Below, piece after piece: positions 45,157-54,380 of a DNA stretch of 64,000 nt. Positions within the stretch are counted from its first letter, which is position 1, and each line of letters begins with the position of its first letter. A program made the translations under genes and the position numbers. Source of the DNA: Paenibacillus chitinolyticus NBRC 15660 (lineage in GTDB: Bacteria > Bacillota > Bacilli > Paenibacillales > NBRC-103111); contig NZ_BBJT01000013.1 in the NCBI RefSeq assembly GCF_000739915.1, forward strand, positions 62,001 to 126,000. Reading direction: 5' to 3'. Under the pieces are notes generated by a model, which was not told the origin of the DNA, made no database searches, and was given only the letters and a program-made list of their open reading frames with translations.

Positions 45157-46363
45157 GGTACGTCACCCCCTTTACGGCGGCTTTGCCGTCTGTCTTATCT
45201 GAAGGTTGAAGCGGCACCAGTATGTACCACAGAGCGATGGCTCCCAGCAGGACCCCGCTTGATGCAATCACGAAAACCTCGCTGTACCGGTCCGCCAGCC
45301 AGCCCCCGAGAACCGGCCCTATAAAAGCACCCAGTCCTTCGACACTGGAAAGCGTCCCCCAGCCCATCTCCTGGTGCCCTTTGGGAACGTAGAGAGCCAT
45401 CAGGGCATTCCAGGCCGGCAGCACGCAGGCGTAGGAAACGCCAAGCAGCGCAGCCGTCAGCAGCGCAAACTCCAGTTCTTTTATAAACGTCATGACATAC
45501 AAGGCCGCCGCCAGAAACGCAAACCCGAGGATCAGAAATCCGCGGAGCCCAAAGCGGTCGGAGAGCTTTCCCATCGGCATTAAACAAATGACCGTGCACA
45601 ACCCTCCGGCCAGCAGAACCATGGAATATTCCGCATACTGCAGGCCCATGACTCCAGAGGCGAACCCCGGAAGAACAGGGACGAGCAGACCGGCCGCAAG
45701 AGTTTGCAGCATCATCGGAGGCAGGAGCGGTTTCGCTGCGCCGAGCTGTTTTTTGAGTACGCCGGCCTGCACTTTCCACGTGACGGTTTTCCTCCGCGTC
45801 CCTTCGGCCCTGCCCCCCATTCCCATAGAAAGCAGGCAGCCCAGCCCCCACAGTCCGAGCAGGATAAAATACGTGACCGACAGACTGTAATCCAGCACAA
45901 AATTGATAACGACGGGGCCGGCACCGAGTCCGGTGAGCCAGACGGTATACAGGACCCCCATTTGAAAAGCGCGCTGTTCGGCCGTTATGCGGCTCAGACA
46001 AACGAGCCAGATCGGGGAAATTCCGACTCCGAATAGAGCCGCCGACAGGAGAAAAATAAACACGTTGTGCGGTCCCTGCAGCAGAAGCAGCCCCATCAGA
46101 GAGAAGAACATCCCTCCGCCGACGATAACCCGGGCGGGAAACCGGTCGAGAAGAAGCCCCGCCAGCCCTTTTACAATCATATCGACTACATAGTGAATGG
46201 AAATCGCCAGACCGACAACCGTCACGGGATAATGAAGTACATTCGCCGCATATACGGGCAAATAGGAGAGCAGGTAAGCGCCCCGGACGAATTCCACGAC
46301 AAATAGAATGAACGCGTACCCGATTAATCGGGCGGAAAGCCGGCGCTGTTTGCTCTCATCCAT
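45149..46363 (-). CDS. MFS transporter of the envelope operon
   Basis: The 404-residue protein has twelve predicted membrane segments and an MFS cytoplasmic loop DMIVKGLAGLLLDRFPARV between segments 2 and 3. Its operon position between glycosyltransferases and a deacetylase suggests export or flipping of an envelope precursor or a resistance function; its substrate is unknown. The ATG at 46363 has GCGAGGTGAG upstream and sits five bases after the preceding stop. The longer ORF would overlap the glycosyltransferase and begin with a Cys-rich unlikely leader. Confidence 0.85.
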   Translation of the reverse strand: MDESKQRRLSARLIGYAFILFVVEFVRGAYLLSYLPVYAANVLHYPVTVVGLAISIHYVVDMIVKGLAGLLLDRFPARVIVGGGMFFSLMGLLLLQGPHNVFIFLLSAALFGVGISPIWLVCLSRITAEQRAFQMGVLYTVWLTGLGAGPVVINFVLDYSLSVTYFILLGLWGLGCLLSMGMGGRAEGTRRKTVTWKVQAGVLKKQLGAAKPLLPPMMLQTLAAGLLVPVLPGFASGVMGLQYAEYSMVLLAGGLCTVICLMPMGKLSDRFGLRGFLILGFAFLAAALYVMTFIKELEFALLTAALLGVSYACVLPAWNALMALYVPKGHQEMGWGTLSSVEGLGAFIGPVLGGWLADRYSEVFVIASSGVLLGAIALWYILVPLQPSDKTDGKAAVKGVTYRG

Positions 46364-46368
46364 CGTTC

Positions 46369-47523
46369 TCACCTCGCTTGTTCGCTGCTGCGGGCAGGAT
46401 GATGCCCGATCTCTTCTAGAATATGCGAGACAATCGTCTGGCCCGCATTTTTTTTGTGCAGATTGCGGGCAGACGTGCGGGCAGACTCCGGCGGCCATTC
46501 TCCGCGGATAACACGTCCGACCTGCCGGACAAGCTCATCCGGGTTAAAAGCGGCCAGCGCCGCGCCCTTTTTCACGAAATAATCGGCGTTTTCTTTCTCC
46601 TGGCCCAGAAACGGGCGGTAAACGATAACGGGTACATCCAGCGCAAGCGCCTCAGATAAAGTAACGCCGCCTGCTTTCGTAATCATGCAGGCGGAAGCCG
46701 CCATCAGCCGGTGGATGTCCTCCACAAAACCGTGCACGCACACGCGCTCCTGTCCGGCGAAAGCCGTTTCAAAATACCGCTTCAAGCGCTCATTGCGGCC
46801 GCATACGAGAACAATTCTCACGTCCGGAACGTCCCGGAGGAGCTTGGCGCAGAGCCCGCGCAGACCCCTCAGCACGCCGTACGCACCCGCCATCATAAGC
46901 ACAAAGGGAGCCGCCTGCTCGGCCTCTCCGCTTGTTAACGCGGCGTTCCCGTCTCCTGCAGCCTGAAAGGAAGGACGCAGCGGGATGCCGCTGACTTTGA
47001 TGTTATCCGCCGGTACGCCCTTTGCGACCAGCAGGGTTTTCAGTTCCTCCGAAGGAACGAAATAATGCTGTACGTCCGGGTGAATCCACCGGGAGTGAAG
47101 ATCGTAATCCGTCACGATCGAGAAAGTCGGAATCGTCTCCCCGCTGTGCGGTCCCGAATCCGGCATCCCCTTGAGGGGGAACGTGTTTACCACAGCCGCA
47201 GGCTGATGTTCGCGGATCATTTGGCGGAGCTTGCGGTCTCCCAGGGAGTGAAGCCATCTGGAAAGCAGGGCGTCCGCCCGCATTTCTTGCGTCAGGTAGT
47301 AGCTGAGGCCGTAAAGGCCAATGGAAGATGTTTTCAGATACACGAAGCGGGTGAAGGAATTGAACCAGGGATGCGCCTGTGCGAACAAGTCCACAAGCTC
47401 TACGTTGCTGACGCCTTGGGTTTCAAAGCTCTGCCGCAGGGCCCGGGATACTTGCAGATGGCCGTCTCCGTAACTGGCATAGAGGATGAGTATTTTCGCA
47501 TCGGGGTTCATGGGCATAACCAC
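46369..47523 (-). CDS. MGDG-synthase-like glycosyltransferase (second in window)
   Basis: The 384-residue protein has LYASYGDGHLQVSRAL at the N-terminus, TDYDLHSRWIHPDVQHYFVP mid-protein and the UDP-sugar site TKAGGVTLSEALALDVPVIVYRPFLGQEKENADYF. It is homologous to the genes at 47582 and 10264. It likely transfers a hexose to diacylglycerol or a related lipid. GTG 47523 and ATG 47517 are both possible starts; AGGA is better spaced for 47517. It is co-transcribed with the MFS and deacetylase genes. Confidence 0.87.
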   Translation of the reverse strand: MVMPMNPDAKILILYASYGDGHLQVSRALRQSFETQGVSNVELVDLFAQAHPWFNSFTRFVYLKTSSIGLYGLSYYLTQEMRADALLSRWLHSLGDRKLRQMIREHQPAAVVNTFPLKGMPDSGPHSGETIPTFSIVTDYDLHSRWIHPDVQHYFVPSEELKTLLVAKGVPADNIKVSGIPLRPSFQAAGDGNAALTSGEAEQAAPFVLMMAGAYGVLRGLRGLCAKLLRDVPDVRIVLVCGRNERLKRYFETAFAGQERVCVHGFVEDIHRLMAASACMITKAGGVTLSEALALDVPVIVYRPFLGQEKENADYFVKKGAALAAFNPDELVRQVGRVIRGEWPPESARTSARNLHKKNAGQTIVSHILEEIGHHPARSSEQAR

Positions 47524-47581
47524 GCTTCCTGCTATGGAATAGGGTTATTATACGAAGTTTGCGTAAACATTATTGTCGCTT

Positions 47582-48751
47582 TTACCAAATTTCTTGTAAA
47601 GCCGCCGCATAACGCCGTTCGCTGCGGGTTTCCAGCACGATTCGCACCGCTTCAGCCGACGCGTTGGACCGTCGCGTTCTGCCCAGGTTCTCCCGCATGG
47701 TATACAGCAGCGACGGACTTCTCAGCAGAATGCCCAACTGTCCGATCAAATCGTTCATGTTCTTCGCTTTCACGGCGATTCCCGCCTGCAGAAGGAAACG
47801 GGCATTGTCCTCTTCCTGTCCCGGAAGGGACTTGTAGATCACGATCGGCAGCTTCATGGCCATCGCTTCCGAGATGGTGAGGCCCCCCGGCTTCGTGACG
47901 AGTAGATCCGCCGCGGCCATCCATTCGTGTACGTTGTTCACGTAACCGGTAGCGAGAATCCGATGGCGGGAATGAGACGCCAGCTCCGTAATCTGCGCGC
48001 GGAGCTTCTCGTTATTCCCGCAGACGACGACCAGCTGCGTCCGGACCGGCAGCGCTTCGAAAGCTTCAAGCTTGCTCGCCAGCTCGCCGCCCATCATCCC
48101 GCAGCCTCCTCCCATGAACAGGATCGTCGGCAGCTCGGGGTCGAGTCCGAGCAGGCGGCGTGTCTGGGCACTCTCGTAGGTGCCCTGGAATTCCGGACGG
48201 ATAGGGATGCCCGTTACCTCGATGCGTCCTGCGGGCACACCCGCCTGGATCAGCCCATCCCTGACGGTGTCGGAACCGACCAGGTACTTGTCGGTCTCCG
48301 GGTACACCCAGTAGCTGTGGTCCGTATGGTCCGTTATGACCGTTGCCGTAGGCACGTCGTACAGGCCGTAAGCCCGGACGGCGGACATCGCTCCCGCAGC
48401 CGGAGGGAAGGTGGACACGACCACCGTCGGCTCCACTTCACGGAGCAGCTTCATCATGCGGCCTAAACCGAACCGGTTGAACTGCTTCAAAATGTACGAG
48501 AAAAGGTTGGCTTCTCTCGTTTTGTTATATACATATCCGTACGCCGACGGGAACGTCTGTAGTCCTTTCAAAAACATGTACCGCCCGATGGAATTCATGA
48601 AGGGATGCGTCCACTCCATAAAATCGAGCAGGACCGTCTCCGCTCCCGGATACCTCTGAGCGATCTCGCGGCGAATCGCTTCCGCCGCCTGTTTATGCCC
48701 GTCTCCATAGCTTCCCGAGAGAATCAATACTTTATGTCCGTTCTTTTTCAT
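47582..48751 (-). CDS. MGDG-synthase-like glycosyltransferase, YkoN-like
   Basis: The 389-residue protein has the motif LSGSYGDGHKQAAEAI, TDHTDHSYWVYPETDKYLVG, FMGGGCGMMGGELASKLEAF and the UDP-sugar site TKPGGLTISEAMAMKLPIVIYKSLPGQEEDN. It is the promoter-proximal gene of the four-gene envelope operon. In B. subtilis the ykoN-ykoP neighbourhood pairs a related glycosyltransferase with YkoP, which supports a shared pathway here. The ATG at 48751 has GGAAAGGG nine bases upstream. Confidence 0.88.
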   Translation of the reverse strand: MKKNGHKVLILSGSYGDGHKQAAEAIRREIAQRYPGAETVLLDFMEWTHPFMNSIGRYMFLKGLQTFPSAYGYVYNKTREANLFSYILKQFNRFGLGRMMKLLREVEPTVVVSTFPPAAGAMSAVRAYGLYDVPTATVITDHTDHSYWVYPETDKYLVGSDTVRDGLIQAGVPAGRIEVTGIPIRPEFQGTYESAQTRRLLGLDPELPTILFMGGGCGMMGGELASKLEAFEALPVRTQLVVVCGNNEKLRAQITELASHSRHRILATGYVNNVHEWMAAADLLVTKPGGLTISEAMAMKLPIVIYKSLPGQEEDNARFLLQAGIAVKAKNMNDLIGQLGILLRSPSLLYTMRENLGRTRRSNASAEAVRIVLETRSERRYAAALQEIW

Positions 48752-48916
48752 GGTCCGCAACCCTTTCCGTTAACCTTGTTCTTGTCACTATTCTACTCGG
48801 TCGGGAGGGGGAATCAGAACCGACTCACGACGGTTTTTGTACCTGGTCTTAGGTCCAGGTAGCCCAGGCAGCCCGATTCCCTCCCGTCTCTTCGTATATC
48901 CGGCAAGAGCAGACAA

Positions 48917-48954
48917 CAAAAAGCCTTCCGGGCAGCAGCGGCTGCAGAAGGCTT
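48917..48954 (-). terminator. Terminator of the GT2 gene
   Basis: On the minus strand AAGCCTTC pairs with GGAAGGCTT around an internal GCAGC/GCTGC stem and runs into TTTTT. It lies about 90 bases after the GT2 stop. Confidence 0.85.
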
Positions 48955-49043
48955 CTGTTCTAAGAGGTTGCGCTTGGTTGAGTAAGCTTCTGTGCCGTCC
49001 ATCCGTTATCCGCACCTTACGGGGATAACACGGATGCTTCCAG

Positions 49044-49901
49044 TTAAACAGACTCGGCTTGTTCCGCCAGACGCGAGACCACCGGCTCGCCGTCCCATAT
49101 AATCGTGGACGAGGCTTCTCTTTGACGCATGTGCGGTTTGTCCAGCAGGGTGAAAAAGTTTTCCGAAGGCAGCTCACCCAGACCGTGTTTGGCACACAGC
49201 CTGCCGAGGTACGGGTTCCCTTCCTGCCGGTTTCCCGAAACGTTATCCCCTTTCAGCGAAAAAGCGTAGAGTACGCTCGCGACGGGAACTCTGACGATTT
49301 TATAAGAACCGGCGGTACGGAGAAAAAAGTCCCAGTCCCAATAATGATGCACCTCGGGGTCGTACTCGCCCAGGGTGTCGTGGATGCACCTCCGGTACAA
49401 GGTGCCTGACGGGACATACGTCGAGAATTTCCTCATCTCCGCGAGATCGAACTCGTAAGCGAACAGCCGGCGGCTGACCGGAATACGCGTGCGGCCTTCC
49501 ACCCGGTAATCAAACAGCTCCACATCGGAATAGGCGAAGTCCGCTCCGGTCTCTTCGAGAGCGGCAAGCATGCGCCTGATATGCCCCGGCGTCAAGAGAT
49601 CGTCGTCGTCGCAAAGCAGAATCAGCTCTCCGCGAGCGCGGCGGAGCGCCTCATTGCGGGCATGCACATGCTTTAAATTGACCGGCTGGTTAATGACCGT
49701 GACGGCTAGCTCCGGGAAGGCTTCCGCCACAAAATCCACGGACACGCCGGCATCGTTCACCACCAGCACTTCCAGGTTCGGGTAGTTCTGCGCCGCCAGC
49801 GTCTCCAGCAGCTCGCCCAATACGTAAGGGCGGTTATATGTAGGGACAACAGCCGATATAAGCGGTTCTTTGGGTGTTTTCGGTGATTGCGATTCTCTCA
49901 C
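49044..49901 (-). CDS. Family 2 glycosyltransferase
   Basis: The 285-residue protein has the GT-A fold start ISAVVPTYNRPYVLGELLETL, VVNDAGVSVD, and the metal-binding DXD as LLCDDDDLLTPGHIRR near residue 98, then YWDWDFFLRTAGSY. It should transfer a sugar from a nucleotide-sugar in the cytoplasm. No membrane segment is visible. The GTG start has AAAGGAACGG upstream. It does not share the operon of the MGDG-type enzymes; a terminator lies between. The acceptor is unknown. Confidence 0.87.
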   Translation of the reverse strand: MRESQSPKTPKEPLISAVVPTYNRPYVLGELLETLAAQNYPNLEVLVVNDAGVSVDFVAEAFPELAVTVINQPVNLKHVHARNEALRRARGELILLCDDDDLLTPGHIRRMLAALEETGADFAYSDVELFDYRVEGRTRIPVSRRLFAYEFDLAEMRKFSTYVPSGTLYRRCIHDTLGEYDPEVHHYWDWDFFLRTAGSYKIVRVPVASVLYAFSLKGDNVSGNRQEGNPYLGRLCAKHGLGELPSENFFTLLDKPHMRQREASSTIIWDGEPVVSRLAEQAESV

Positions 49902-50239
49902 TTGGGAATCCGTTCCTTTCCGTTGCAGCAGGAGTCATCATTTCGTTTCCTCTTTACTATACATGATGGAACCCGTCCGCGTCTGTATGTTCATAAGCCT
50001 GTTGATAAGTATGCCATTCTATGTCATTATGAATAAAGATTTTTGAAAATAGGGCTTAGTGCCTATATATAGTACCTAGTCATTTACGAAACCAAGGATT
50101 TTTCCTTTCATTTTAGGCAAAAAAAGGATAGAATGTAGGGTATAAACCTTTTTTGTTAGGAAAAAAGTAACGGCTTGTCAAGTTACACTTGGAGTTTTTT
50201 TCCTTTTTTAAGCACCGGCAGCAGCTAGGAGGTTTCTTC
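49902..50239. other. 338-base AT-rich intergenic upstream of the response regulator
   Basis: Very AT-rich and divergent region with several promoter-like hexamers (for example GGGTATAAAC near 50140). No promoter stands out, and I see only a weak hairpin GTAAC/GTTAC near 50168-50186 ahead of a T-run. Confidence 0.4.
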
Positions 50240-50938
50240 ATGCAGGCAAGTAAAATTCTTGTTGTCGACGATGATCACCATATTTTGGAGATTGTTTCCT
50301 TGTATTTACGGCGCGACGGCTTCGAAGTCATTACCGCCGATCACGGGGATCATGTGCTTCAACTGATCACGGAACAACGTCCCGACCTTATTCTTTTGGA
50401 CATTCTGCTTCCCGGCATGGACGGTATCGAACTGTGCCGCCAACTGCGGAAAACAAGCGACATCCCGGTTATTTTCCTGTCGGCGAAGAGCGAAGACATC
50501 GACATCATTCTCGGGCTGAGCATAGGAGGAGACGACTACGTCACGAAGCCGTTCAGCCCCGCACAACTTGTCGCCCGCGTGAAAGCGCTGCTTCGGAGAT
50601 GCTCTTCATCCCGCAATCTTGCGGACCAGCACGTGCTGAAATTTCCCGATCTGGAGATTGATCTGCACAGTCATATCGTGAAGGTTCAGGAGCGGCCTAT
50701 CGCCTTGTCCGCCAAAGAATTCGATCTGCTCAGCCTGCTGGCGCAAAATCCGAACCGCGTCTACCGGATTGAGCAGCTTTTCGAGCAGGTCTGGAGCCTG
50801 GAGAGCTTCGGCGATCCCCGGACTCTCATCGTTCACATCAGCAACCTCCGCAAAAAAATCGAACCGAACCCGTCGGACCCCCGGTATATCATTACCGTGC
50901 GCGGAGTCGGTTACAAATTCAACGGAAGTCCCGTCTGA
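50240..50938 (+). CDS. OmpR/PhoB-family response regulator
   Basis: The 232-residue regulator has a receiver domain with the acidic pocket VVDDDHH (10-12), phospho-acceptor Asp54 in LILLDILLPGMDG, and Lys in DDYVTKPF, then a winged-helix Trans_reg_C domain with SAKEFDLLSLLAQNPNRVY and GVGYKFNG. The ATG at 50240 is chosen for CTAGGAGG upstream. No kinase gene is on its strand; the histidine kinase downstream is convergent and shares the terminator, so it may or may not be its partner. Confidence 0.93.
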   Translation: MQASKILVVDDDHHILEIVSLYLRRDGFEVITADHGDHVLQLITEQRPDLILLDILLPGMDGIELCRQLRKTSDIPVIFLSAKSEDIDIILGLSIGGDDYVTKPFSPAQLVARVKALLRRCSSSRNLADQHVLKFPDLEIDLHSHIVKVQERPIALSAKEFDLLSLLAQNPNRVYRIEQLFEQVWSLESFGDPRTLIVHISNLRKKIEPNPSDPRYIITVRGVGYKFNGSPV

Positions 50939-51026
50939 TCGGACGCCGGTACGTTAACTCAGGGCACGGCACGACGGAAAGGTGCTCACGGCGGTACGCC
51001 AAAGCGGTGCGGCCTGCACCACGGCA

Positions 51027-51062
51027 CCAAAAAACGGCGTAACCCGAAGGTTACGCCGTTTT
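51027..51062. terminator. Bidirectional terminator covering the kinase stop codon
   Basis: AAAACGGCGTAAC pairs with GTTACGCCGTTTT around CCGAAG. The kinase stop codon (51051-51053) lies inside one arm, so its last codons are part of the hairpin. Confidence 0.92.
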
Positions 51063-52901
51063 GATATGGACAGGCAGTATGATATCAATGGTCGTCCCGA
51101 GACCCAATCGGCTGGAAACCCGCAGGATGCCCGCATGGTTCTCGATAATTTTATTGCTGACCATGAGACCCAGCCCCGTCCCGTTTTCTTTCGTCGTAAA
51201 GAACGGTTCGCCGATCCGCGTAAGGTGGCCGGGCTCGATTCCTTTTCCCTGATCGGCGAAACGGATTCCCACCTTGTTCTTGGGCAGCGCGGACACCGTA
51301 ATGTGCAGCAGACCGCCTTCCGGCATCGCTTCGATCGCATTTTTCACCATATTAATGAAGACCTGCTTAAGCTGGTTCGGATCGCAGTCTATCTTCGGAA
51401 TCGCGCCTTCCTCCTCAAGAATGGCGCTCACCCCCGCCTCTTTGCGCTGGTTATCGAAAAGCTGGAGCGTTTCCCTGAGCAGAGGTAGCACTTCGTGCCG
51501 GTCGAAACGGCTGTTTACAGGCTTGGACAGCAGCAGAAAATCGTCGATGATCTCGTTCATCCGGTTTACTTCGGAACTCATCATGGCCAGATAAGGCGCA
51601 TCCGGCGCCTGCTTCCGCGAAAGCTGCAGAAAACCGGAGATAATCGTCAACGGATTGCGGAGTTCGTGAGCCATTCCCGCGGACATCTGACCGACGAGCG
51701 AAAGTTTCTCCGAGCGTTTGAGCTGGAGCATAATATCCGCAAACTGGCGGATGAGCAGCACGACCAGCAGCAGGATAAAGACCGAGACCCCCAGATACGT
51801 CATAGGCGAAAACTGGATGATAATGTTCAGCCGGTTCTGGAAAATATCGATCAGGCCGGTCAGGCAGATGACCCCGATCCCGACCAGAAGCAGTTTCGCC
51901 CCCCGGTTTCCCTTCATCGCGCAGACCGCCGCCCGGACGATCACAAGCGGCATGCTTAGAACCAGCAGCAGCTGGTACCAATCGACGATTTCCACGACGG
52001 AGACGACGCGGCATGCGTGCAAAAGCAGGGTCCCCGTGCTGTATGCAAGATGCAGCTGCCAGGCTCTTCTTATGTATGCGCCCCTGCCGGAGCCGAGTAA
52101 ATGCTCCACAAACATCAGGATGCCGATTACGCCTCCGAACAGGGCGATCAGCTCCGCATAGGTCAATATGGCCGGGTGGTCGAAAACGAGATAAACGACC
52201 GACGAGCGGCAGATGCTGTAAATGCCGAAACAAATGGAAAATAAGCTGAAATCGAGAAAAACTTTGTGGCTGCGCAAACCGAGAAAAACACAAAAGGCCA
52301 TGATTCCGGCCAGTATGTAGCTAACCCCCAGCACGGCCCGGAAAAACTCCTGCCGGACCATCCGCTTGATAAAACCGCTTTCGGAGCCGTACATGGCCCC
52401 GTCCTCTATCCCGATATTCCGCGACTCCGACTGAAGATGAACATACAGCATCCCCTGCGTATTTTCCGGCAGCGGGACAATTCTTCTGGGCGTTCCGTAG
52501 TAGCGGTATTTCCGCCCTTCCTGCCAATCCCCGAAGCGGTAGGCAAGCCCTTGTTCCGTATACACTTCGACGTTGTCGAAAGCGCGGATAAGCAGGCCCG
52601 GATCAGCCGCTTTATTAGGAGGGAGCGGTACCCGCAGCCACAAATGGCTCCGGCCCATCCGGTCCTGCGGATTCAGCAGTTGATCGGCCGCTTTCCAATC
52701 TCCGCTGCTGTGCGGCGGCCCTTCCGTTCGTCCGGCCCCCTCTTCCTCCGACCAGCAGTACTCCCAGTTCTCCAGCAGGACAGGCGGGGCATTCACACGC
52801 ATAGGCAGGGAAGTTTCGGCCCGGACGTCTTTCACTCCGATGAATAAGAAAAGAGCCGTAAATACGAGCCCTAATGCAATAGCTTGAATGAACTTAGTCA
52901 T
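51051..52901 (-). CDS. 7TMR-DISM-type sensor histidine kinase
   Basis: The 616-residue protein has a signal peptide or first membrane segment, an extracytoplasmic domain (about 30-185), seven membrane segments (about 190-385; the 7TMR-DISM layout), a short linker, a HisKA domain with the phospho-His in GQMSAGMAHELRNPLTIISGF near residue 411, and a HATPase domain with NMVKNAIEAMPEG, FADQGKGIEPGH and GTGLGLMVSNKI. Similar kinases are sporulation-like or nutrient sensors; the signal here is unknown. Its stop codon is in the shared terminator with the response regulator. Confidence 0.92.
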   Translation of the reverse strand: MTKFIQAIALGLVFTALFLFIGVKDVRAETSLPMRVNAPPVLLENWEYCWSEEEGAGRTEGPPHSSGDWKAADQLLNPQDRMGRSHLWLRVPLPPNKAADPGLLIRAFDNVEVYTEQGLAYRFGDWQEGRKYRYYGTPRRIVPLPENTQGMLYVHLQSESRNIGIEDGAMYGSESGFIKRMVRQEFFRAVLGVSYILAGIMAFCVFLGLRSHKVFLDFSLFSICFGIYSICRSSVVYLVFDHPAILTYAELIALFGGVIGILMFVEHLLGSGRGAYIRRAWQLHLAYSTGTLLLHACRVVSVVEIVDWYQLLLVLSMPLVIVRAAVCAMKGNRGAKLLLVGIGVICLTGLIDIFQNRLNIIIQFSPMTYLGVSVFILLLVVLLIRQFADIMLQLKRSEKLSLVGQMSAGMAHELRNPLTIISGFLQLSRKQAPDAPYLAMMSSEVNRMNEIIDDFLLLSKPVNSRFDRHEVLPLLRETLQLFDNQRKEAGVSAILEEEGAIPKIDCDPNQLKQVFINMVKNAIEAMPEGGLLHITVSALPKNKVGIRFADQGKGIEPGHLTRIGEPFFTTKENGTGLGLMVSNKIIENHAGILRVSSRLGLGTTIDIILPVHIKTA

Positions 52902-53136
52902 GTTCTACCCTCTTGCCAACCTCAATTGCCTAGTTTTCGACAATTCTTGGTTTTTCTGTAAGTAGATATGGTTCTTTTACCTACTTTTCGATTCGGAAGG
53001 ACAGTTTCCTGTCCCCCTATCAAATTTTTATGATTTTCAACAATTATCGACATTTTATGCGCAAAAGATTAGGATTCTCCCGAATTTTTTTGTCGAAATA
53101 AGGACCATATTATATGAAGAGAAAGGAGGGTGAGTC

Positions 53137-53376
53137 ATGTCCAACGACAAAACCATGGACCCTATGAGCCACGAAACGGTTGAAACGGACGGCATATATG
53201 CGGATGAAGCCGGCCGGGAAGTCACGCTGAAACGGGGCGATAAGTTCCCCGCCGATCTTGTATTGGGCGAAACGACCTGGGAGATGAAAGGCTTCTCCCT
53301 GAACGAAGCGGAAATCGATCACCAGCAGACAGAAAATACGCCGCCTCGTCAACATGCCAAAACCGGCGACCGGTAA
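53137..53376 (+). CDS. Small conserved protein, YjzC-like
   Basis: The 79-residue protein has GIYADEAGREVTLKRGDKFPAD and TTWEMKGF, which resemble the YjzC pattern of GxY-(10)-LxxGxKFP-(7)-W. The function is unknown. No signal peptide or membrane segment is present. AGGAGGGTGAG supports the ATG. Transcribed alone, divergent from the kinase, with its own terminator. Confidence 0.75.
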   Translation: MSNDKTMDPMSHETVETDGIYADEAGREVTLKRGDKFPADLVLGETTWEMKGFSLNEAEIDHQQTENTPPRQHAKTGDR

Positions 53377-53387
53377 TTGCCGAACAG

Positions 53388-53411
53388 CGGGCCTCCGGGC
53401 CCGTTTTTTTT
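53388..53411 (+). terminator. Terminator after the YjzC-like gene
   Basis: CGGGCC-TCC-GGGCCCG followed by eight T, 15 bases after the stop. Confidence 0.85.
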
Positions 53412-53672
53412 ACGCACCTCTACCCAATACGGGCCAAGGTAAAATAGGTCGCAAGCTTCCGCGTCCGCGCTGCCCTGCTGGATTAAGCCGGACCGGAAGA
53501 TTCGGCTGCCGCTCCGTTTGAGCCTAGGGCTGCCGCAGGCCGTCCCCGTCCGCCATGCTTTGCCGGTACGTACGGCCAGGGTGCGCGTGCCTGCGGAATT
53601 TTGCCGCCTCGCCGCTGTTTCCTTATATGCTTCACGTGCTTCACGTTCGTTTCCGGTTATCGGCCCCTGTGG

Positions 53673-53678
53673 TATAAT
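53673..53678 (+). promoter_or_regulatory. Extended -10 box of thiN
   Basis: CTGTGGTATAAT includes an extended -10 (TGG before TATAAT), 42 bases before the thiN ATG. The -35 region is weak. Confidence 0.5.
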
Positions 53679-53720
53679 GAAACTTCCATTTCAAAGAACG
53701 GAAGGAGCCGTTGTGCCGTT

Positions 53721-54380
53721 ATGACGCTTACGCAGCAGCGGATTTTTATTGTCACCGGGGGAGCATTCGGCCCTTGGGCGGAAGAGCATCTGAATACGCT
53801 GAATCCCGGGACGGATCTACTCGTCGGAGCCGACCGCGGCGCTCTCCATCTGGTCCGCAGCGGTTACCGCCCCCGGCTGTCGCTCGGGGATTTCGATTCC
53901 GTCACACCGGAGGAACTGGCCGAAATCCGCAGCGGCAGCGAAGAATTCACAGCCTGCGATCCCGTGGACAAGAACTGGACGGATACGGAGCTGGCTTATA
54001 CTTGGGCGCTTGAGCGCAGCCCGTCGGAAATCATTCTTCTCGGCGCGCTGGGCACCCGTCTCGATCATACCCTGGCGAATATCCACCTGCTCCGCAAAGG
54101 AGCGGAGGCCGGAATCCGTTCCCGCATCATCGACGATCACAACGATATCGAGCTGGTACGGGACCGCATCGTGATTACAGCCGGGCCTTATGCGCAGGTT
54201 TCTCTTCTTCCCTTAACGACGGAAGTAACCGGCATTACGCTGTCCGGCTTTCAGTATCCGCTGGAAAATGCAACTCTTCAGATCGGACAGTCGCTCGGAA
54301 TCAGCAATGTGCTTCAAGCCGGGCAAGGGACGATCTCCATCCGCTCGGGACTTCTCCTCGTGATCAGAAGCAGAGATTAA
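53721..54380 (+). CDS. thiN: Thiamine pyrophosphokinase
   Basis: The 219-residue enzyme makes thiamine pyrophosphate from thiamine and ATP. It has the family motifs VGADRGALHLVRSGYRPRLSLGDFDSV (near residues 33-60, with the conserved Asp-Phe-Asp-Ser), DKNWTDTELAYTWAL (near 93-107) and GALGTRLDHTLANIHLL (near 116-132), plus the C-terminal beta-sandwich domain. The ATG at 53721 is supported by AAGGAGC about 13 bases upstream, slightly long. It follows its own promoter. Confidence 0.93.
   Translation: MTLTQQRIFIVTGGAFGPWAEEHLNTLNPGTDLLVGADRGALHLVRSGYRPRLSLGDFDSVTPEELAEIRSGSEEFTACDPVDKNWTDTELAYTWALERSPSEIILLGALGTRLDHTLANIHLLRKGAEAGIRSRIIDDHNDIELVRDRIVITAGPYAQVSLLPLTTEVTGITLSGFQYPLENATLQIGQSLGISNVLQAGQGTISIRSGLLLVIRSRD

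Larger units (their letters stand above)
53377..53720. other. 344-base intergenic upstream of thiN
   Basis: It contains the terminator of the YjzC-like gene (53388-53411) and the thiN promoter (53673-53678). The GC-rich middle, 53430-53640, is open for ORFs in several frames, but I see no ribosome binding site or family match. Confidence 0.5.
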
